The notes under the pieces are model-generated. The model searched no databases. It had not been told where the DNA came from and saw nothing but the letters and a program-made list of their open reading frames with translations. Positions 1 through 8,925 of a stretch of 64,000 bases of DNA are shown in pieces. A program made the translations under genes and the position numbers. This DNA is from Listeria sp. PSOL-1 (GTDB lineage: Bacteria; Bacillota; Bacilli; Lactobacillales; Listeriaceae). Every line of letters begins with the position of its first letter. Within the stretch, counting starts at the first letter, position 1. The stretch lies in assembly GCF_902806445.1 (NCBI RefSeq), contig NZ_LR760298.1, positions 186,001 through 250,000 of the forward strand, read 5' to 3'.

Positions 1-88
1 TTCGGAACTAATAAACAATTCCAGGGAGGTGATATATGGGATAAAGTCTATTGAGATTCTCCAGCTAAAAAGAAAGGGATGAAAGGTA

Positions 89-1477
89 ATGTTTGTGCTT
101 TGTAAAAAGATTTGGCTAAAATTTATTGTTGCCATTTTAGCTATGAGTGTTGTTTTGTTTCCAGTTCATCTAAATGAAGTGAAAGCTGAAGAATACCCAA
201 ATATCTTGCCACCAGAATGGGATGTGTCTGCAAATTGGGATATCCTTAGTTCTAGCACTAATCTTAACTTTCCGGAAAATTGGATGGACTTAATTTTTCT
301 TCAAAATGATTTTGTAGTAGGAAAGACAGTTCAACCAATGAAGAGAGTTTTAGTAAATGTGGCAAATATTGATGCTAAGTTTGAAGCTGAACGCGTTTTT
401 CATTTGAAAAAGGGTTGCACGTATCGATTCAAATTGAATTATGGAATTCGTTTAACTGGCAAAGCATCAGTGAAGATGGATTTTGATGGAAGTGTCGTCT
501 CAAAATCAAATACGACGCATGATGATCTCTACAAAGAAACAATTGTTGCCGACCGAGATCGTGATTACAAAATCAAAATAACAGTAGATGCGCCGAAAAA
601 TACCAATGTTTACTTTATGCTTGGTTATGGAGTAAATGATTTGGAGGGAGGTGTTAAAGTTACAGAGAAAGGGCTACCAGTGGTTGTTAATCATATAGAT
701 GAAAAAGGAGCAACCCTTGCTAAAGAGGAGCTATACGAAGGGAACGTAGGCGAAACTTATAAAACCCAAGCGAAGAAAATTGCTGGTTATAAGTTAAAGC
801 GAGTGATAGGTAAGGAAGAAGATGTTTTTTCAAAAGAAATACAAAAAGTTATTTATGAATATACACCTGTTGACAGTCCAATTGAAGAGGGAAAAGTGAC
901 TGTTCAATATGTGGAGCAAAATAATCATAAATTACGCCCAGATCAATTAATAAAAGGGACGATTGATAAGGCATATAATGTTAGCATTCCTGATATTGCT
1001 GGTTATGAGCTTCAAAAGGTCGATGGTAATGCACACGGAGTTTTTACAAAATCGGAACAAATCGTTAAGTTAGTTTATCGAAAAATAGCTACTAATACGA
1101 AAGGTTCTATTAGGATTCAATATGTCGACGAAAAGATGAATGAAATCAGAACACCTGAAACTAGAAGCGGAAATTTAGACGAAGCTTACCAAGTCATTCC
1201 TAAGCAAATTAAAAATTATCGTTTTAAAAAAGCAGTAAATAATTTATCAGGAAAATACGAAAAGGAAGCTAAAACAATTACTCTAGTTTATTCAAGTGTG
1301 AAAAATGATGCAGACACTAATCGAACTTTACCAGAGAAGAAAGCGAAAAAAGAACCTAGCCAGGAAATGCCTAAAACAGGAGATGCCCCTATTTTTTATT
1401 GGGTAATCATTGGTCTGCTGATTTTATCAAGTAGCCTTGTTGTTTGCTTTTTAAAAACGAAAAGATTTTATCGTTAA
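89..1477 (+). CDS. LPXTG-type surface protein with three MucBP-like repeats
   Basis: Predicted wall-anchored adhesin-like protein of 462 aa. An N-terminal signal peptide (hydrophobic to about residue 27, cleavage near VKAEE) is followed by a domain of about 155 residues, rich in aromatic and charged beta-type sequence. Three MucBP-like repeats follow, at about 195-260, 268-335 and 343-405, each with the Y-V-D/E-x-x start and the K-x-V-x-Y end. The C-terminus has a sorting signal MPKTGD, a hydrophobic helix and a basic tail (KTKRFYR), so sortase A should attach it to peptidoglycan; Met replaces the usual Leu. The N-terminal domain recurs in the next gene, 18 bp downstream, so the two are probably co-transcribed. 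MucBP domains bind mucins in some proteins; the ligand here is unknown. Confidence 0.85.
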   Translation: MFVLCKKIWLKFIVAILAMSVVLFPVHLNEVKAEEYPNILPPEWDVSANWDILSSSTNLNFPENWMDLIFLQNDFVVGKTVQPMKRVLVNVANIDAKFEAERVFHLKKGCTYRFKLNYGIRLTGKASVKMDFDGSVVSKSNTTHDDLYKETIVADRDRDYKIKITVDAPKNTNVYFMLGYGVNDLEGGVKVTEKGLPVVVNHIDEKGATLAKEELYEGNVGETYKTQAKKIAGYKLKRVIGKEEDVFSKEIQKVIYEYTPVDSPIEEGKVTVQYVEQNNHKLRPDQLIKGTIDKAYNVSIPDIAGYELQKVDGNAHGVFTKSEQIVKLVYRKIATNTKGSIRIQYVDEKMNEIRTPETRSGNLDEAYQVIPKQIKNYRFKKAVNNLSGKYEKEAKTITLVYSSVKNDADTNRTLPEKKAKKEPSQEMPKTGDAPIFYWVIIGLLILSSSLVVCFLKTKRFYR

Positions 1478-1495
1478 GGGAAGGGAATTTGTTTT

Positions 1496-3844
1496 ATGGA
1501 GAAAAAAACATTTAAAAAAGTAGGAATAGGATTTGTGGCTATATTGCTTTTTGTTATAGGGGGAGCCTTTTTCCAAGAAAAGGATATCGCTGCTAAAAGC
1601 ATCATCCCATTTGATTTGTTGGAAGGCGATTTTAATGTTGCTAAAGATTGGCAAATCCTTGATTATAGCAGTGACTTGAAAGCATCACTTAGTTTGGTTT
1701 TTCTTGAAGATAAAGAATCTAAAGTAGGTGGCACAAAGTTAAATGCAGCGCTTTGCAATTTCGCGAATATTGGAAATGCTAAATTTAAAGCAAGGAAATC
1801 ATTTCATTTAAAAAAGGGTCGTACTTATAACTTAAAATGGTATTATGGTTTCCGTACAACTGGAAAAGCTAAAGCAAGTATTGATTTTAATGGGACGAAA
1901 AAAACATCCTCATCAACCTTAAATCAAGATGTTTATACTGAAACGATTGTAAGTGATAAAGAGCAAGACTATGTTATTACACTAGAATTTAATGCTCCAA
2001 AAGTAACAAATGTATATATGATGATTGGTTATGATGCTGCGGATCCAAATAAAGGGATGGAAGAAGAAAAAATAGCATCTCCAACCGTAGAAGCACCAGA
2101 AGCAGGACAAAGAACGGTTCTTGGAACAGGTGTTGTAGGAAATAGTATCCGAGTAACCGATCAAAATGATGTATTATTGGGGACCAGTTTAGTAGAAGCA
2201 AACGGTACATACACGATTGTTTCTAATCGTACTCTGGTCTATGATGAAGTGATAAACGTTACTCAAGTAGCAGATGACGGGATTACGAGTACACCAACAA
2301 CAGTAAAAGTAATCGATAGTTATGCACCAGAGGCACCGAAAGTTGATGGTCCAGTTGAGTGGAAAGAACAAACTGTTCGAGGTTCTGCTGAAAAAGGGAG
2401 CAGAATAGAAGTGCGGAACGAAGCTCAAGAATTGGTTGGAAATGGTGTAGCAAATGGGCAACCGATTGATGGAACAAACAATAAGTTTTCAGTGGAGTTA
2501 ACAAAAACCGTACCAATAGGTAGTAAGTTGTTTGTCACAGCTGTAGATGCTGCTAATAATACAAGTAATGCAACAGAAACTACAGTAGTCAATAACTATA
2601 AACCAGATGCTCCACAAGTAAATGAAGTAACAGATACCGACACAGTTGTAACAGGGAAAGGTTATAAAGCAGGAAATAAAATTACAGCTGTTATTAATAA
2701 CCAAGAATTTGAAGGCATTGTTCAGGAAGATTTAACTTTTTCAATTGATATAGGCCGTGCATTTCCTGGTAAAACAGAAATTAAAGTAACCGAAACAGAT
2801 GCAGCAGAAAGAACAAGTGACCCGACAACAGTAAAAGTGAAGGGCACGATTAAAACAGCGACTCCACAAGTTAATCCAGTTGGCGATTCGGATACTGAAA
2901 TTACCGGTAAAGCTGAAGCTGGCGCTGATGTTTCTGTTGTAATAGCCAATTCAACATACACTGGAAAGGCAAATAATGAAGGCGACTTTAAGATTTCACT
3001 AAATCAGCGTTATCCAGCTGGAACAAAGGGAACTTTATTTGCCACAGGGCGTTCGTCTGTGCCAAGCGATGAGATTTCGTTCACTGTTTTAGATAAAACA
3101 GCTCCTGAAAAACCATCAATAAATAAAATGATTGATACAGATACAGTAATCACAGGTAAAAGTGAAGCTGGTGCCAAAATGCGTATCGAATTAACAAAAA
3201 AAGATGGTGAAATTTCTGTTTATGAAACGATAGCAACAGAAACAGGATCCTACAGCCTAACGCTTACAACCACATATCAACGCGGCACTAAAATCGCCGT
3301 TACAGCAACGGATACAGCAGGTAATGTTAGTGATAAAACAGCATCGAAAGTATTAAGTAGTGTAGAGTTAGAAATGTTTATTGATCCAGCAATTAATAGT
3401 CAAGATACTTCAGTGCTCGGAACAACTTCGAGATCAAATTCATATTATCAAGTTAAAATTGGTAACCGTATCTATGAAGGTTACTCAGATGATGAAGGAC
3501 AGATTGAGTTTGAACTAGATCGTTCGTATCCTGTTGGGACAAGCGTTGATTATTTTACAAGGGATGAAGATGATACATCAGACGTTATTAAAACCGTTGT
3601 TATTCCGCGTTCGCCAACGCAAACATCGTTGTTCCATAATCAAACTGAGATCACGAATATGGTAGATCCGTTTGCTAATATTACAATTACGGTAAATGGT
3701 ACAGAAATATATAACGCCATAGCTGATCAAGACGGTAATTTCTCGATTACACTTAAACGCCCACTTGAAATTGGGGATGAAATTACCATTATTCAAGAAG
3801 TAAATGGCTATTCAAGTCAACCGGCTACAATTTGGGTGTATTAA
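1496..3844 (+). CDS. Secreted multi-domain protein with about seven bacterial Ig-like repeats
   Basis: A 782-aa exported protein. After a signal peptide (residues 1-33) comes a domain at about 38-180 that closely resembles the N-terminal domain of the preceding gene; shared stretches include FHLKKG, TGKA, ETIV and TNVY. About seven Ig-like repeats of 80-90 residues follow, of the Big_6/Big_15 style, with the patterns DTDTVVTGK, AGA, G-x-F-S-I and YPAGT. There is no LPXTG motif, no C-terminal membrane helix and no visible wall-binding domain, so it is either released or held by its neighbours. Start is ATG with GGGAAGGGAA upstream. It lies in tandem with two other surface-protein genes. Function is unknown; adhesion or scaffolding is only a guess. 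Confidence 0.8.
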   Translation: MEKKTFKKVGIGFVAILLFVIGGAFFQEKDIAAKSIIPFDLLEGDFNVAKDWQILDYSSDLKASLSLVFLEDKESKVGGTKLNAALCNFANIGNAKFKARKSFHLKKGRTYNLKWYYGFRTTGKAKASIDFNGTKKTSSSTLNQDVYTETIVSDKEQDYVITLEFNAPKVTNVYMMIGYDAADPNKGMEEEKIASPTVEAPEAGQRTVLGTGVVGNSIRVTDQNDVLLGTSLVEANGTYTIVSNRTLVYDEVINVTQVADDGITSTPTTVKVIDSYAPEAPKVDGPVEWKEQTVRGSAEKGSRIEVRNEAQELVGNGVANGQPIDGTNNKFSVELTKTVPIGSKLFVTAVDAANNTSNATETTVVNNYKPDAPQVNEVTDTDTVVTGKGYKAGNKITAVINNQEFEGIVQEDLTFSIDIGRAFPGKTEIKVTETDAAERTSDPTTVKVKGTIKTATPQVNPVGDSDTEITGKAEAGADVSVVIANSTYTGKANNEGDFKISLNQRYPAGTKGTLFATGRSSVPSDEISFTVLDKTAPEKPSINKMIDTDTVITGKSEAGAKMRIELTKKDGEISVYETIATETGSYSLTLTTTYQRGTKIAVTATDTAGNVSDKTASKVLSSVELEMFIDPAINSQDTSVLGTTSRSNSYYQVKIGNRIYEGYSDDEGQIEFELDRSYPVGTSVDYFTRDEDDTSDVIKTVVIPRSPTQTSLFHNQTEITNMVDPFANITITVNGTEIYNAIADQDGNFSITLKRPLEIGDEITIIQEVNGYSSQPATIWVY

Positions 3845-3878
3845 ATATAAAAGATGACGCGGAAAAGAGGGGATTTTT

Positions 3879-5222
3879 TTGCAAAATAAGAAGCTAATAA
3901 AATTGTTAATCATTATTTTTGCTGGAGCGATTATTTTAGGCGTTGAGTTTCCAGCGAAAACAACTGTAAAAGCGGGGAGTGCGGCTACTTACTACTCTAC
4001 ATTTAGGCCACTAAAAATCAATCAAGTCAGTGATACCGATTTACGTGTAACAGGAACTGCTACACCAAATATCAGTATTCGTGTTAGAGTGAAGAACTAT
4101 GTTTTTAGAGGTTGTGCCAATAAGTATGGTGACTTTTCAATCAAGTTAAATAAAAAATATCCAGAAGGCACAGCGATTGAAGTCGAACAGTATCGTCTTT
4201 TTTCTTCAGAAAGAAAAAGAACGATTGTTCAATCGACAGCATCTGTTACTGAGCCTCAAGTAAATGAGGTAAGCACAACAGATCAAGTTATAACAGGGAT
4301 TTCGCGCTCACCTCAAGTAAAAGCTGTTATTAACGGTGCGGCTAGTTATAGTTATCCAAACCAGAAAACAGGTGAATTTACGATTAATTTAGGTCGCACA
4401 TACTCTAAAGGTACAGTGATTAAAGTATATGCTATAAATGGTTCACTAATTAGTAATCCAACACAAATCATTGTCATCGAAAAACAGGTCGTATTAGAGG
4501 CCCCGCTAATCAATAAGGTCACAACAGAAGATGAAGTGATTACAGGTCAAGCAGGCCCTGATTTAACAGTTAAATTAACAATCGGGCAAGACTTATACGA
4601 AGCAGAAACGGATCAGAATGGACATTTTACTGTTTATTTAGACCATAAATACACGCGCGATACAGTTATCTATGCACATGTAACAAATGGAAATGTGAAT
4701 AGCGCAGTCACAGAAGCTGTTGTTGAAAAAGGCAGGTATAATTTAGGTGTCAATGCAATTACCAATATTGACCGCGTTATTACAGGAATCACAGAACCAT
4801 ATTCCAAAATGACTGTTCGAATTGGTAATCGGGTGTACACGGGAACAGCAACAGAAACAGGAGCCTTTTCAATTGAGCTTGGGCAAACCTATCAAGCTGG
4901 ACAAAACGTGACTGTGAAATCAAAAGAACCGAATTATGGTGTGGAAGAAACAAAAGTCGTCATTATTTATCCAGCGCCACCAACTGTCAATACAATCGCT
5001 ATAGGAGCAGAGTCGATTTCAGGTACAGCTAGTCCTAATGCGCTTGTTATTGTTACACTTGGCGGTAAAATGTATCAAGGATTTGCTAATCGCGCTGGCG
5101 ATTACGACATCCCGATCAATCCAAATGATGCAGTAACAGGAGCGATCGTGTATGTAAAACAAATCAGCAATAATGTTGAAAGTTATTCTTCAGAAGTAGT
5201 CATTGGAGAAAAGTCGAGCTGA
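3879..5222 (+). CDS. Secreted protein with five Ig-like repeats
   Basis: A 447-aa exported protein with a signal peptide (about 1-32, ending near TVKAG) and five tandem Ig-like repeats of about 80 residues. These are of the same family as those in the previous gene, with cores such as DTDLRVTG, DQVITG, EDEVITG and DRVITG, then G-x-F-x-I-x-L and a YPEGT-like turn. Translation probably begins at TTG, 8 bases after GAGGGG. It lacks the N-terminal domain shared by the two upstream genes and has no sortase signal. It closes a three-gene cassette that ends at a strong terminator. The role is not known; repeat-only proteins of this type are usually cell-surface stalks or adhesins. Confidence 0.8.
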   Translation: MQNKKLIKLLIIIFAGAIILGVEFPAKTTVKAGSAATYYSTFRPLKINQVSDTDLRVTGTATPNISIRVRVKNYVFRGCANKYGDFSIKLNKKYPEGTAIEVEQYRLFSSERKRTIVQSTASVTEPQVNEVSTTDQVITGISRSPQVKAVINGAASYSYPNQKTGEFTINLGRTYSKGTVIKVYAINGSLISNPTQIIVIEKQVVLEAPLINKVTTEDEVITGQAGPDLTVKLTIGQDLYEAETDQNGHFTVYLDHKYTRDTVIYAHVTNGNVNSAVTEAVVEKGRYNLGVNAITNIDRVITGITEPYSKMTVRIGNRVYTGTATETGAFSIELGQTYQAGQNVTVKSKEPNYGVEETKVVIIYPAPPTVNTIAIGAESISGTASPNALVIVTLGGKMYQGFANRAGDYDIPINPNDAVTGAIVYVKQISNNVESYSSEVVIGEKSS

Positions 5223-5257
5223 TGAAGTACGTGTAAAAGAAATTTTGATGTAAGTTA

Positions 5258-5340
5258 AAAAACGGTCTGCTTGAATCGGTTTTTAATAGAAAAAGTTTAA
5301 GCTTTTCTATAACAATTACCTTTCAAGCAGAACCGTTTTT
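5258..5340. terminator. Bidirectional terminator with nested hairpin
   Basis: Long inverted repeat between convergent genes: AACGGT-CTGCTTGAA at 5261-5275 pairs with 5322-5337 with one bulge, flanked by A-run and T-run. A second hairpin (TAGAAAA/TTTTCTA, 5287-5309) sits inside the loop. It would serve both the surface-protein cassette and the opposing acetyltransferase gene. Confidence 0.8.
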
Positions 5341-5362
5341 TATTTATCATGCACGTTGGAAC

Positions 5363-5836
5363 CTATAAAAAATAAGCCATAAAAATATCGTCAACGTACT
5401 GTCCATTAATACAAAATTCTTTTTTTAAAATGCCTTCAATATGGAAGTCATTTTTTTTATAAAAATGAATGGCTTTTTGGTTACTTGCTAAAACGCGGAG
5501 TTGCAGTTTTTTAAAGCCTTGCAGTTGTGCTGTTTCTTTTAAATAATTTATCAATGCAATACCAATGCCTTGCCGCTGGTAATCTGGGTGAACGGCAATG
5601 TCAAACAAGATGACATGTTGTGCTGTTTTTAGTGGAGTAGGCGTTTTATAGTCTAAAATGCCAACGATTTTTTTATCGATAACAGCAACTGTTTTTGAGC
5701 CAGGTGGATTTTTAAATTGATATTCTGCTTTGCTATCAAAATGGATTTCTGCTGGCGTCGTTTCGCATGTCCAAACTAGATGTTCTAATTCTATCATTTG
5801 TGCCGTGTCTTGTGCTAATGACCCCCTAATTTTCAT
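5363..5836 (-). CDS. GNAT-family N-acetyltransferase
   Basis: A 157-aa acetyltransferase of the GCN5 fold. The acetyl-CoA site is visible as VHPDYQRQGIGIALINYLKE (the Q/RxxGxG/A signature), followed by LRVLASNQKAIHFYKKNDF, typical of the C-terminal half of the fold. The ATG at 5836 is chosen because AGGAGG lies 7 bases before it; longer reading frames upstream lack such a site. It starts 17 bp after the stop of the ABC permease gene and probably shares its transcript. The substrate cannot be told; such proteins act on small amines or protein N-termini. Confidence 0.85.
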   Translation of the reverse strand: MKIRGSLAQDTAQMIELEHLVWTCETTPAEIHFDSKAEYQFKNPPGSKTVAVIDKKIVGILDYKTPTPLKTAQHVILFDIAVHPDYQRQGIGIALINYLKETAQLQGFKKLQLRVLASNQKAIHFYKKNDFHIEGILKKEFCINGQYVDDIFMAYFL

Positions 5837-5853
5837 GCATATCCTCCTTTTTA

Positions 5854-7086
5854 TTACTGATGTTTTGCATAGTTGAGTGATTTTTTCCAAGTTTTAAAGA
5901 AGCCTTCATTAGAGTAAAGTAATACATTGCTTTGATAGAGTCGAATGGTTAACCAAAAAGCAGCTCCAACTGAAAGCAGTAAGATGATGAGTGAAGAAAG
6001 AATACCAATAGTAGAGACAGATAATAAATCCATTCGAGCAAGCATAATCATTGGTGAAAATGTCGGAATATAAGAACCAATGATGACAAGTAAATTATCA
6101 GGCGCTTGTGCTGCTGCAATTGATCCCCAGTAGCCAATAATCGCTAAAATGGTCATTGGATAAATAAACTGGGCAACCGTCTCGACATTGGGTACGAGTG
6201 AACCAATTAGAGCAGATAATAGAATATAAAGCAATAATCCGAGCAAAATAAAACCAAGATTTAACACCAAATAATAGGTTGGAAAATTATTAAATTGATT
6301 GAAGATCCCTTGTACCATGGTTGTATTCTTTCCAATCAGCATGAAAGCAACAGCACAGAGTAAATAAAAACCAATTTGTGTTAATAACATAAGTAAAATA
6401 GCAGCTAATTTTCCTAACAAATGAGTTTTAGCAGAAACGCTTGAAAGAATGACTTCCATAATGCGCGTGCCTTTTTCATTTGCGATTTCGGAAGCAACGA
6501 TATTAGCATAGCTCATGACAAAGATGAAAATCACGAGTGTTAATCCAAGGACAGCCGCACTCATTACTTCTTTTTGCTTATTGGTTAATTGATTATCAGC
6601 AATGACTTGATTAGAGATGGAGACAGGAGTGCTTAGCTCCTTTAATTGTGCAGGTGTAATTTGGTATTCGCTTGCTTTCATGGTGACTTTAGCTGAAGTT
6701 AATGTTTTCGAAATTTTATTTAAAACAGTCTTTCCAGCGGGATCTTTTGTTGTATAGCTTGCAGTTAAATTGTTTTTTGTTTCGTTAATTGTTAAAAAGC
6801 CAGCAATTTTTTCTGTCGTTAAGGCTTTTTTTGCAGATTTAATGGTGGTGATTGTATCATTTACTTTGAAAGTAGATGTATCTTTAGTAAATAAATCGCG
6901 ATAAAGAGAGTTTTCACTAATAACAGCGATTTTTGTTGTATCGGTTTTGTCAAAGTAGTTCACGATCTTAGGAATTGCAAAAAAACAAGCTGCGATTAAC
7001 AGCGGGAAAAGGAGAGAAATAACAAATGATTTTGTTTTAACGCGTCGTTTGTAGACTTGCTTGGTAATGACCCAGAATTTATTCAA
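5854..7086 (-). CDS. yhaP: ABC-2 type exporter permease, NatB/YhaP-like
   Basis: Membrane subunit of an ABC exporter, about 410 aa. It has one N-terminal transmembrane helix, a large extracellular loop (about 40-190), then about six helices in the C-terminal half, with the EKGTRIMEVILSS segment typical of NatB/YhaP permeases between the loop and the helices. The likely start is TTG at 7086 (LNKFWVITKQ), which overlaps the 3' end of the ATPase gene by 8 bp; another TTG at 7122 would give a longer, less family-like N-terminus. It works with the ATPase encoded just upstream. NatAB in Bacillus exports Na+, but YhaP/YhaQ substrates are not firmly known. Confidence 0.8.
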   Translation of the reverse strand: MNKFWVITKQVYKRRVKTKSFVISLLFPLLIAACFFAIPKIVNYFDKTDTTKIAVISENSLYRDLFTKDTSTFKVNDTITTIKSAKKALTTEKIAGFLTINETKNNLTASYTTKDPAGKTVLNKISKTLTSAKVTMKASEYQITPAQLKELSTPVSISNQVIADNQLTNKQKEVMSAAVLGLTLVIFIFVMSYANIVASEIANEKGTRIMEVILSSVSAKTHLLGKLAAILLMLLTQIGFYLLCAVAFMLIGKNTTMVQGIFNQFNNFPTYYLVLNLGFILLGLLLYILLSALIGSLVPNVETVAQFIYPMTILAIIGYWGSIAAAQAPDNLLVIIGSYIPTFSPMIMLARMDLLSVSTIGILSSLIILLLSVGAAFWLTIRLYQSNVLLYSNEGFFKTWKKSLNYAKHQ

Positions 7087-7981
7087 TATCTTCACCAACC
7101 TTCCATTTGAAAATTTCTTCAAGCGTTGGGGGCTCTAAACTAAATGTTGGAATAAAGCCGTCTTTTGTCACATAATTAAAAATTTCTTTGGCATATTTTT
7201 CAGCGCTTAATTGTAAAATACGAGTGCCGTCTGGACGCGTTTCTACACTTTTTACCCCATTTAATTGTTGTAAATCGGTCATTGTCAGTTGAGGGGCGAC
7301 AAGGCGAATACGATTTCGTCCATAGCTTAATTTTACTTCTTCCGTTGTTCCTTTAAGCACGGTTTGGCCTTGTTTTAACATGATTAGGGAGTCGCACAAT
7401 TCCTCGACATTTTCCATCCGATGACTTGAGAAAATGATGGTGGTTCCTTGTTCTTTCATTTCAAATACAAAACGCTTTAAAATCTCTGCATTTACTGGAT
7501 CAAGGCCACTAAATGGTTCATCTAAAATCAGTAATTTTGGCTTATGAATGATTGTGCTGAGTAATTGTATTTTTTGTTGATTCCCTTTTGACAACGTTTT
7601 GATTAAATCGGTCTTTTTCCCAACGACTTCGGCGCGTTCTAGTAGTTGATCGATTTCATACTTTGTTTCCTGCTTCTTGCAACCTTTTAACTCTGCAAAA
7701 AATAACAGCTGCTCTTCAATCGTTACATCGTTATAAAGTCCACGTTCTTCAGGTAAATAACCAATATCATTAGGATTTATTTTTAATGCAGATTGGCCGT
7801 TCCAAAAAATTTCACCACTTGTTGCTTTAAGGAAATTTAAAATCAGACGAAATGTCGTTGTTTTACCAGCGCCATTTTGCCCAATTAATCCTAATATTTT
7901 CCCGCTTTCCACAGTAAATGATAAGTTGTTTACGGCTGTTTTGCTACCAAATTGCTTTGTTAATCTTTGTAATTCAAGCAT
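7079..7981 (-). CDS. yhaQ: ABC transporter ATP-binding protein, NatA/YhaQ-like
   Basis: ATPase subunit, 300 aa. Walker A GQNGAGKT at 34-41, Q-loop region at YLPEERGLY (75-83), signature LSKGNQQK at 130-137 and Walker B LLILDEP at 150-156, with the switch His in FSSHRME. A C-terminal extension of about 80 residues is typical of the NatA/YhaQ group. The ATG at 7981 follows AAGGAG at a normal distance; an upstream in-frame Met lacks a site. It forms an operon with the permease gene, whose start overlaps its stop, and likely drives export of an ion or small hydrophobic compound. Confidence 0.87.
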   Translation of the reverse strand: MLELQRLTKQFGSKTAVNNLSFTVESGKILGLIGQNGAGKTTTFRLILNFLKATSGEIFWNGQSALKINPNDIGYLPEERGLYNDVTIEEQLLFFAELKGCKKQETKYEIDQLLERAEVVGKKTDLIKTLSKGNQQKIQLLSTIIHKPKLLILDEPFSGLDPVNAEILKRFVFEMKEQGTTIIFSSHRMENVEELCDSLIMLKQGQTVLKGTTEEVKLSYGRNRIRLVAPQLTMTDLQQLNGVKSVETRPDGTRILQLSAEKYAKEIFNYVTKDGFIPTFSLEPPTLEEIFKWKVGEDIE

Positions 7982-8174
7982 TTTTTCGCTCCTTTTTAAG
8001 ATATACATTTATTCTAACATGAATGCTCTTCCTTATATACTGTTAGTAAAAAGAGGTTGCCCGAGATGGTGTTGAGATAGAATGTGAATCGTTCTTTAAC
8101 TAGGAGTTTAGTCGTTTTTAGGATGAACTGCAACTATTGTGAGCTAGGGGTAAGATTAAAAAACCAGCACAAAA

Positions 8175-8199
8175 TAAAAAAACCGCTAAAAATAGCGAT
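8175..8199 (-). terminator. Terminator of the tRNA cluster
   Basis: On the minus strand CGCTA-TTTT-TAGCG is followed by a run of seven T just past tRNA-Lys, the last gene of the cluster. Confidence 0.75.
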
Positions 8200-8207
8200 T
8201 TTAGATA

Positions 8208-8280
8208 TGAGCCGTGATGGGCTCGAACCATCGACCCTCTGATTAAAAGTCAGATGCTCTACCAACTGAGCTAACGGCTC
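8208..8280 (-). tRNA. tRNA-Lys (TTT)
   Basis: Cloverleaf read on the minus strand: acceptor GAGCCGT/ACGGCTC with discriminator A, anticodon loop CTTTTAA (anticodon TTT), T-arm GGTTCGAGCC. No encoded CCA. Last gene of a five-tRNA cluster. Confidence 0.95.
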
Positions 8281-8286
8281 TAAAAA

Positions 8287-8361
8287 TGGCTGGGCCAGCT
8301 GGATTCGAACCAACGCATGACGGAGTCAAAGTCCGTTGCCTTACCGCTTGGCTATGGCCCA
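8287..8361 (-). tRNA. tRNA-Gln (TTG)
   Basis: Minus strand: acceptor TGGGCCA/TGGCCCA, discriminator G followed by encoded CCA, anticodon loop CTTTGAC (TTG). T-arm GTTGGTTCGAATCCAGC. Closely resembles the Bacillus tRNA-Gln. Confidence 0.95.
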
Positions 8362-8365
8362 ATAA

Positions 8366-8449
8366 TGGTGGAGGAGAGTGGATTCGAACCACTGAACCCT
8401 AAGGAGCGGATTTACAGTCCGCCGCGTTTAGCCACTTCGCTACTCCTCC
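8366..8449 (-). tRNA. tRNA-Tyr (GTA)
   Basis: Minus strand: 84 nt including encoded CCA, with the long variable arm of class II tRNAs. Anticodon loop CTGTAAA gives GTA. Acceptor GGAGGAG/CTCCTCC. Confidence 0.95.
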
Positions 8450-8460
8450 AAAATAATAAA

Positions 8461-8534
8461 TGCCGACTGCAGGAATTGAACCCGCAACCTACTGATTACG
8501 ATTCAGTTGCTCTACCAGATTGAGCTAAGTCGGC
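8461..8534 (-). tRNA. tRNA-Thr (CGT)
   Basis: Minus strand: acceptor GCCGACT/AGTCGGC with discriminator A; stem ACTGA/TCAGT closes loop ATCGTAA, so the anticodon is CGT, reading ACG. CCA is not encoded. Confidence 0.92.
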
Positions 8535-8576
8535 GTAGTACTCTCAATAGCATAAGTACTACTTGATTACTAAAGA

Positions 8577-8648
8577 TGACCCGTACGGGATTCGAACCCG
8601 TGTTACCGCCGTGAAAGGGCGGTGTCTTAACCGCTTGACCAACGGGCC
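8577..8648 (-). tRNA. tRNA-Glu (TTC)
   Basis: Minus strand: starts GGCCCGTTGGTC, anticodon loop CTTTCAC (TTC), T-arm GGGTTCGAATCCC, discriminator A. First gene of the cluster in the direction of transcription. Confidence 0.95.
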
Positions 8649-8851
8649 ATTTATTTAACAGCTAACATTTATTATATAAACTATAGCAAGATTTGTAAAT
8701 AGAAAATTAAAAGTTTTTCTTTTCTGAAAATAATTTCATTTATGAAGAAAGATTTCATTTTAAATAAAAAAATTACAGACGAACTAAAACCGGTAGAAAA
8801 AGTGCGATAAAGCCTATTATATCAGTATGTAGAGAAGTTGTGAACTTCTGG

Positions 8852-8880
8852 TTACATTCTAAGCTGAGCTATGCTATAAT
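8852..8880 (+). promoter_or_regulatory. Promoter of the kimA-like gene
   Basis: Extended -10 TGCTATAAT (TATAAT at 8875-8880) with a weak -35 TTACAT 17 bp upstream. The leader from the predicted start would be only about 40 nt, too short for a ydaO-type riboswitch. Confidence 0.6.
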
Positions 8881-8925
8881 GTGTGATGTCGTTTTAAAAA
8901 TATAATAAAAAGGTAGGGAAAACCA

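Noticed and set aside
36-44. GGGAGG followed by ATG-GGA-TAA near the left edge
   Set aside because: Too short to be more than a minimal leader or the end of a cut-off gene; cannot be judged from this window.
8317-8523. 68-codon plus-strand frame
   Set aside because: It runs across tRNA-Gln, tRNA-Tyr and tRNA-Thr on the other strand and has no independent support.
8649-8925. Possible ydaO (c-di-AMP) riboswitch upstream of the KimA-type gene, as in Bacillus subtilis
   Set aside because: The likely promoter leaves only about 40 nt of leader, and no ydaO consensus blocks are visible in the region.
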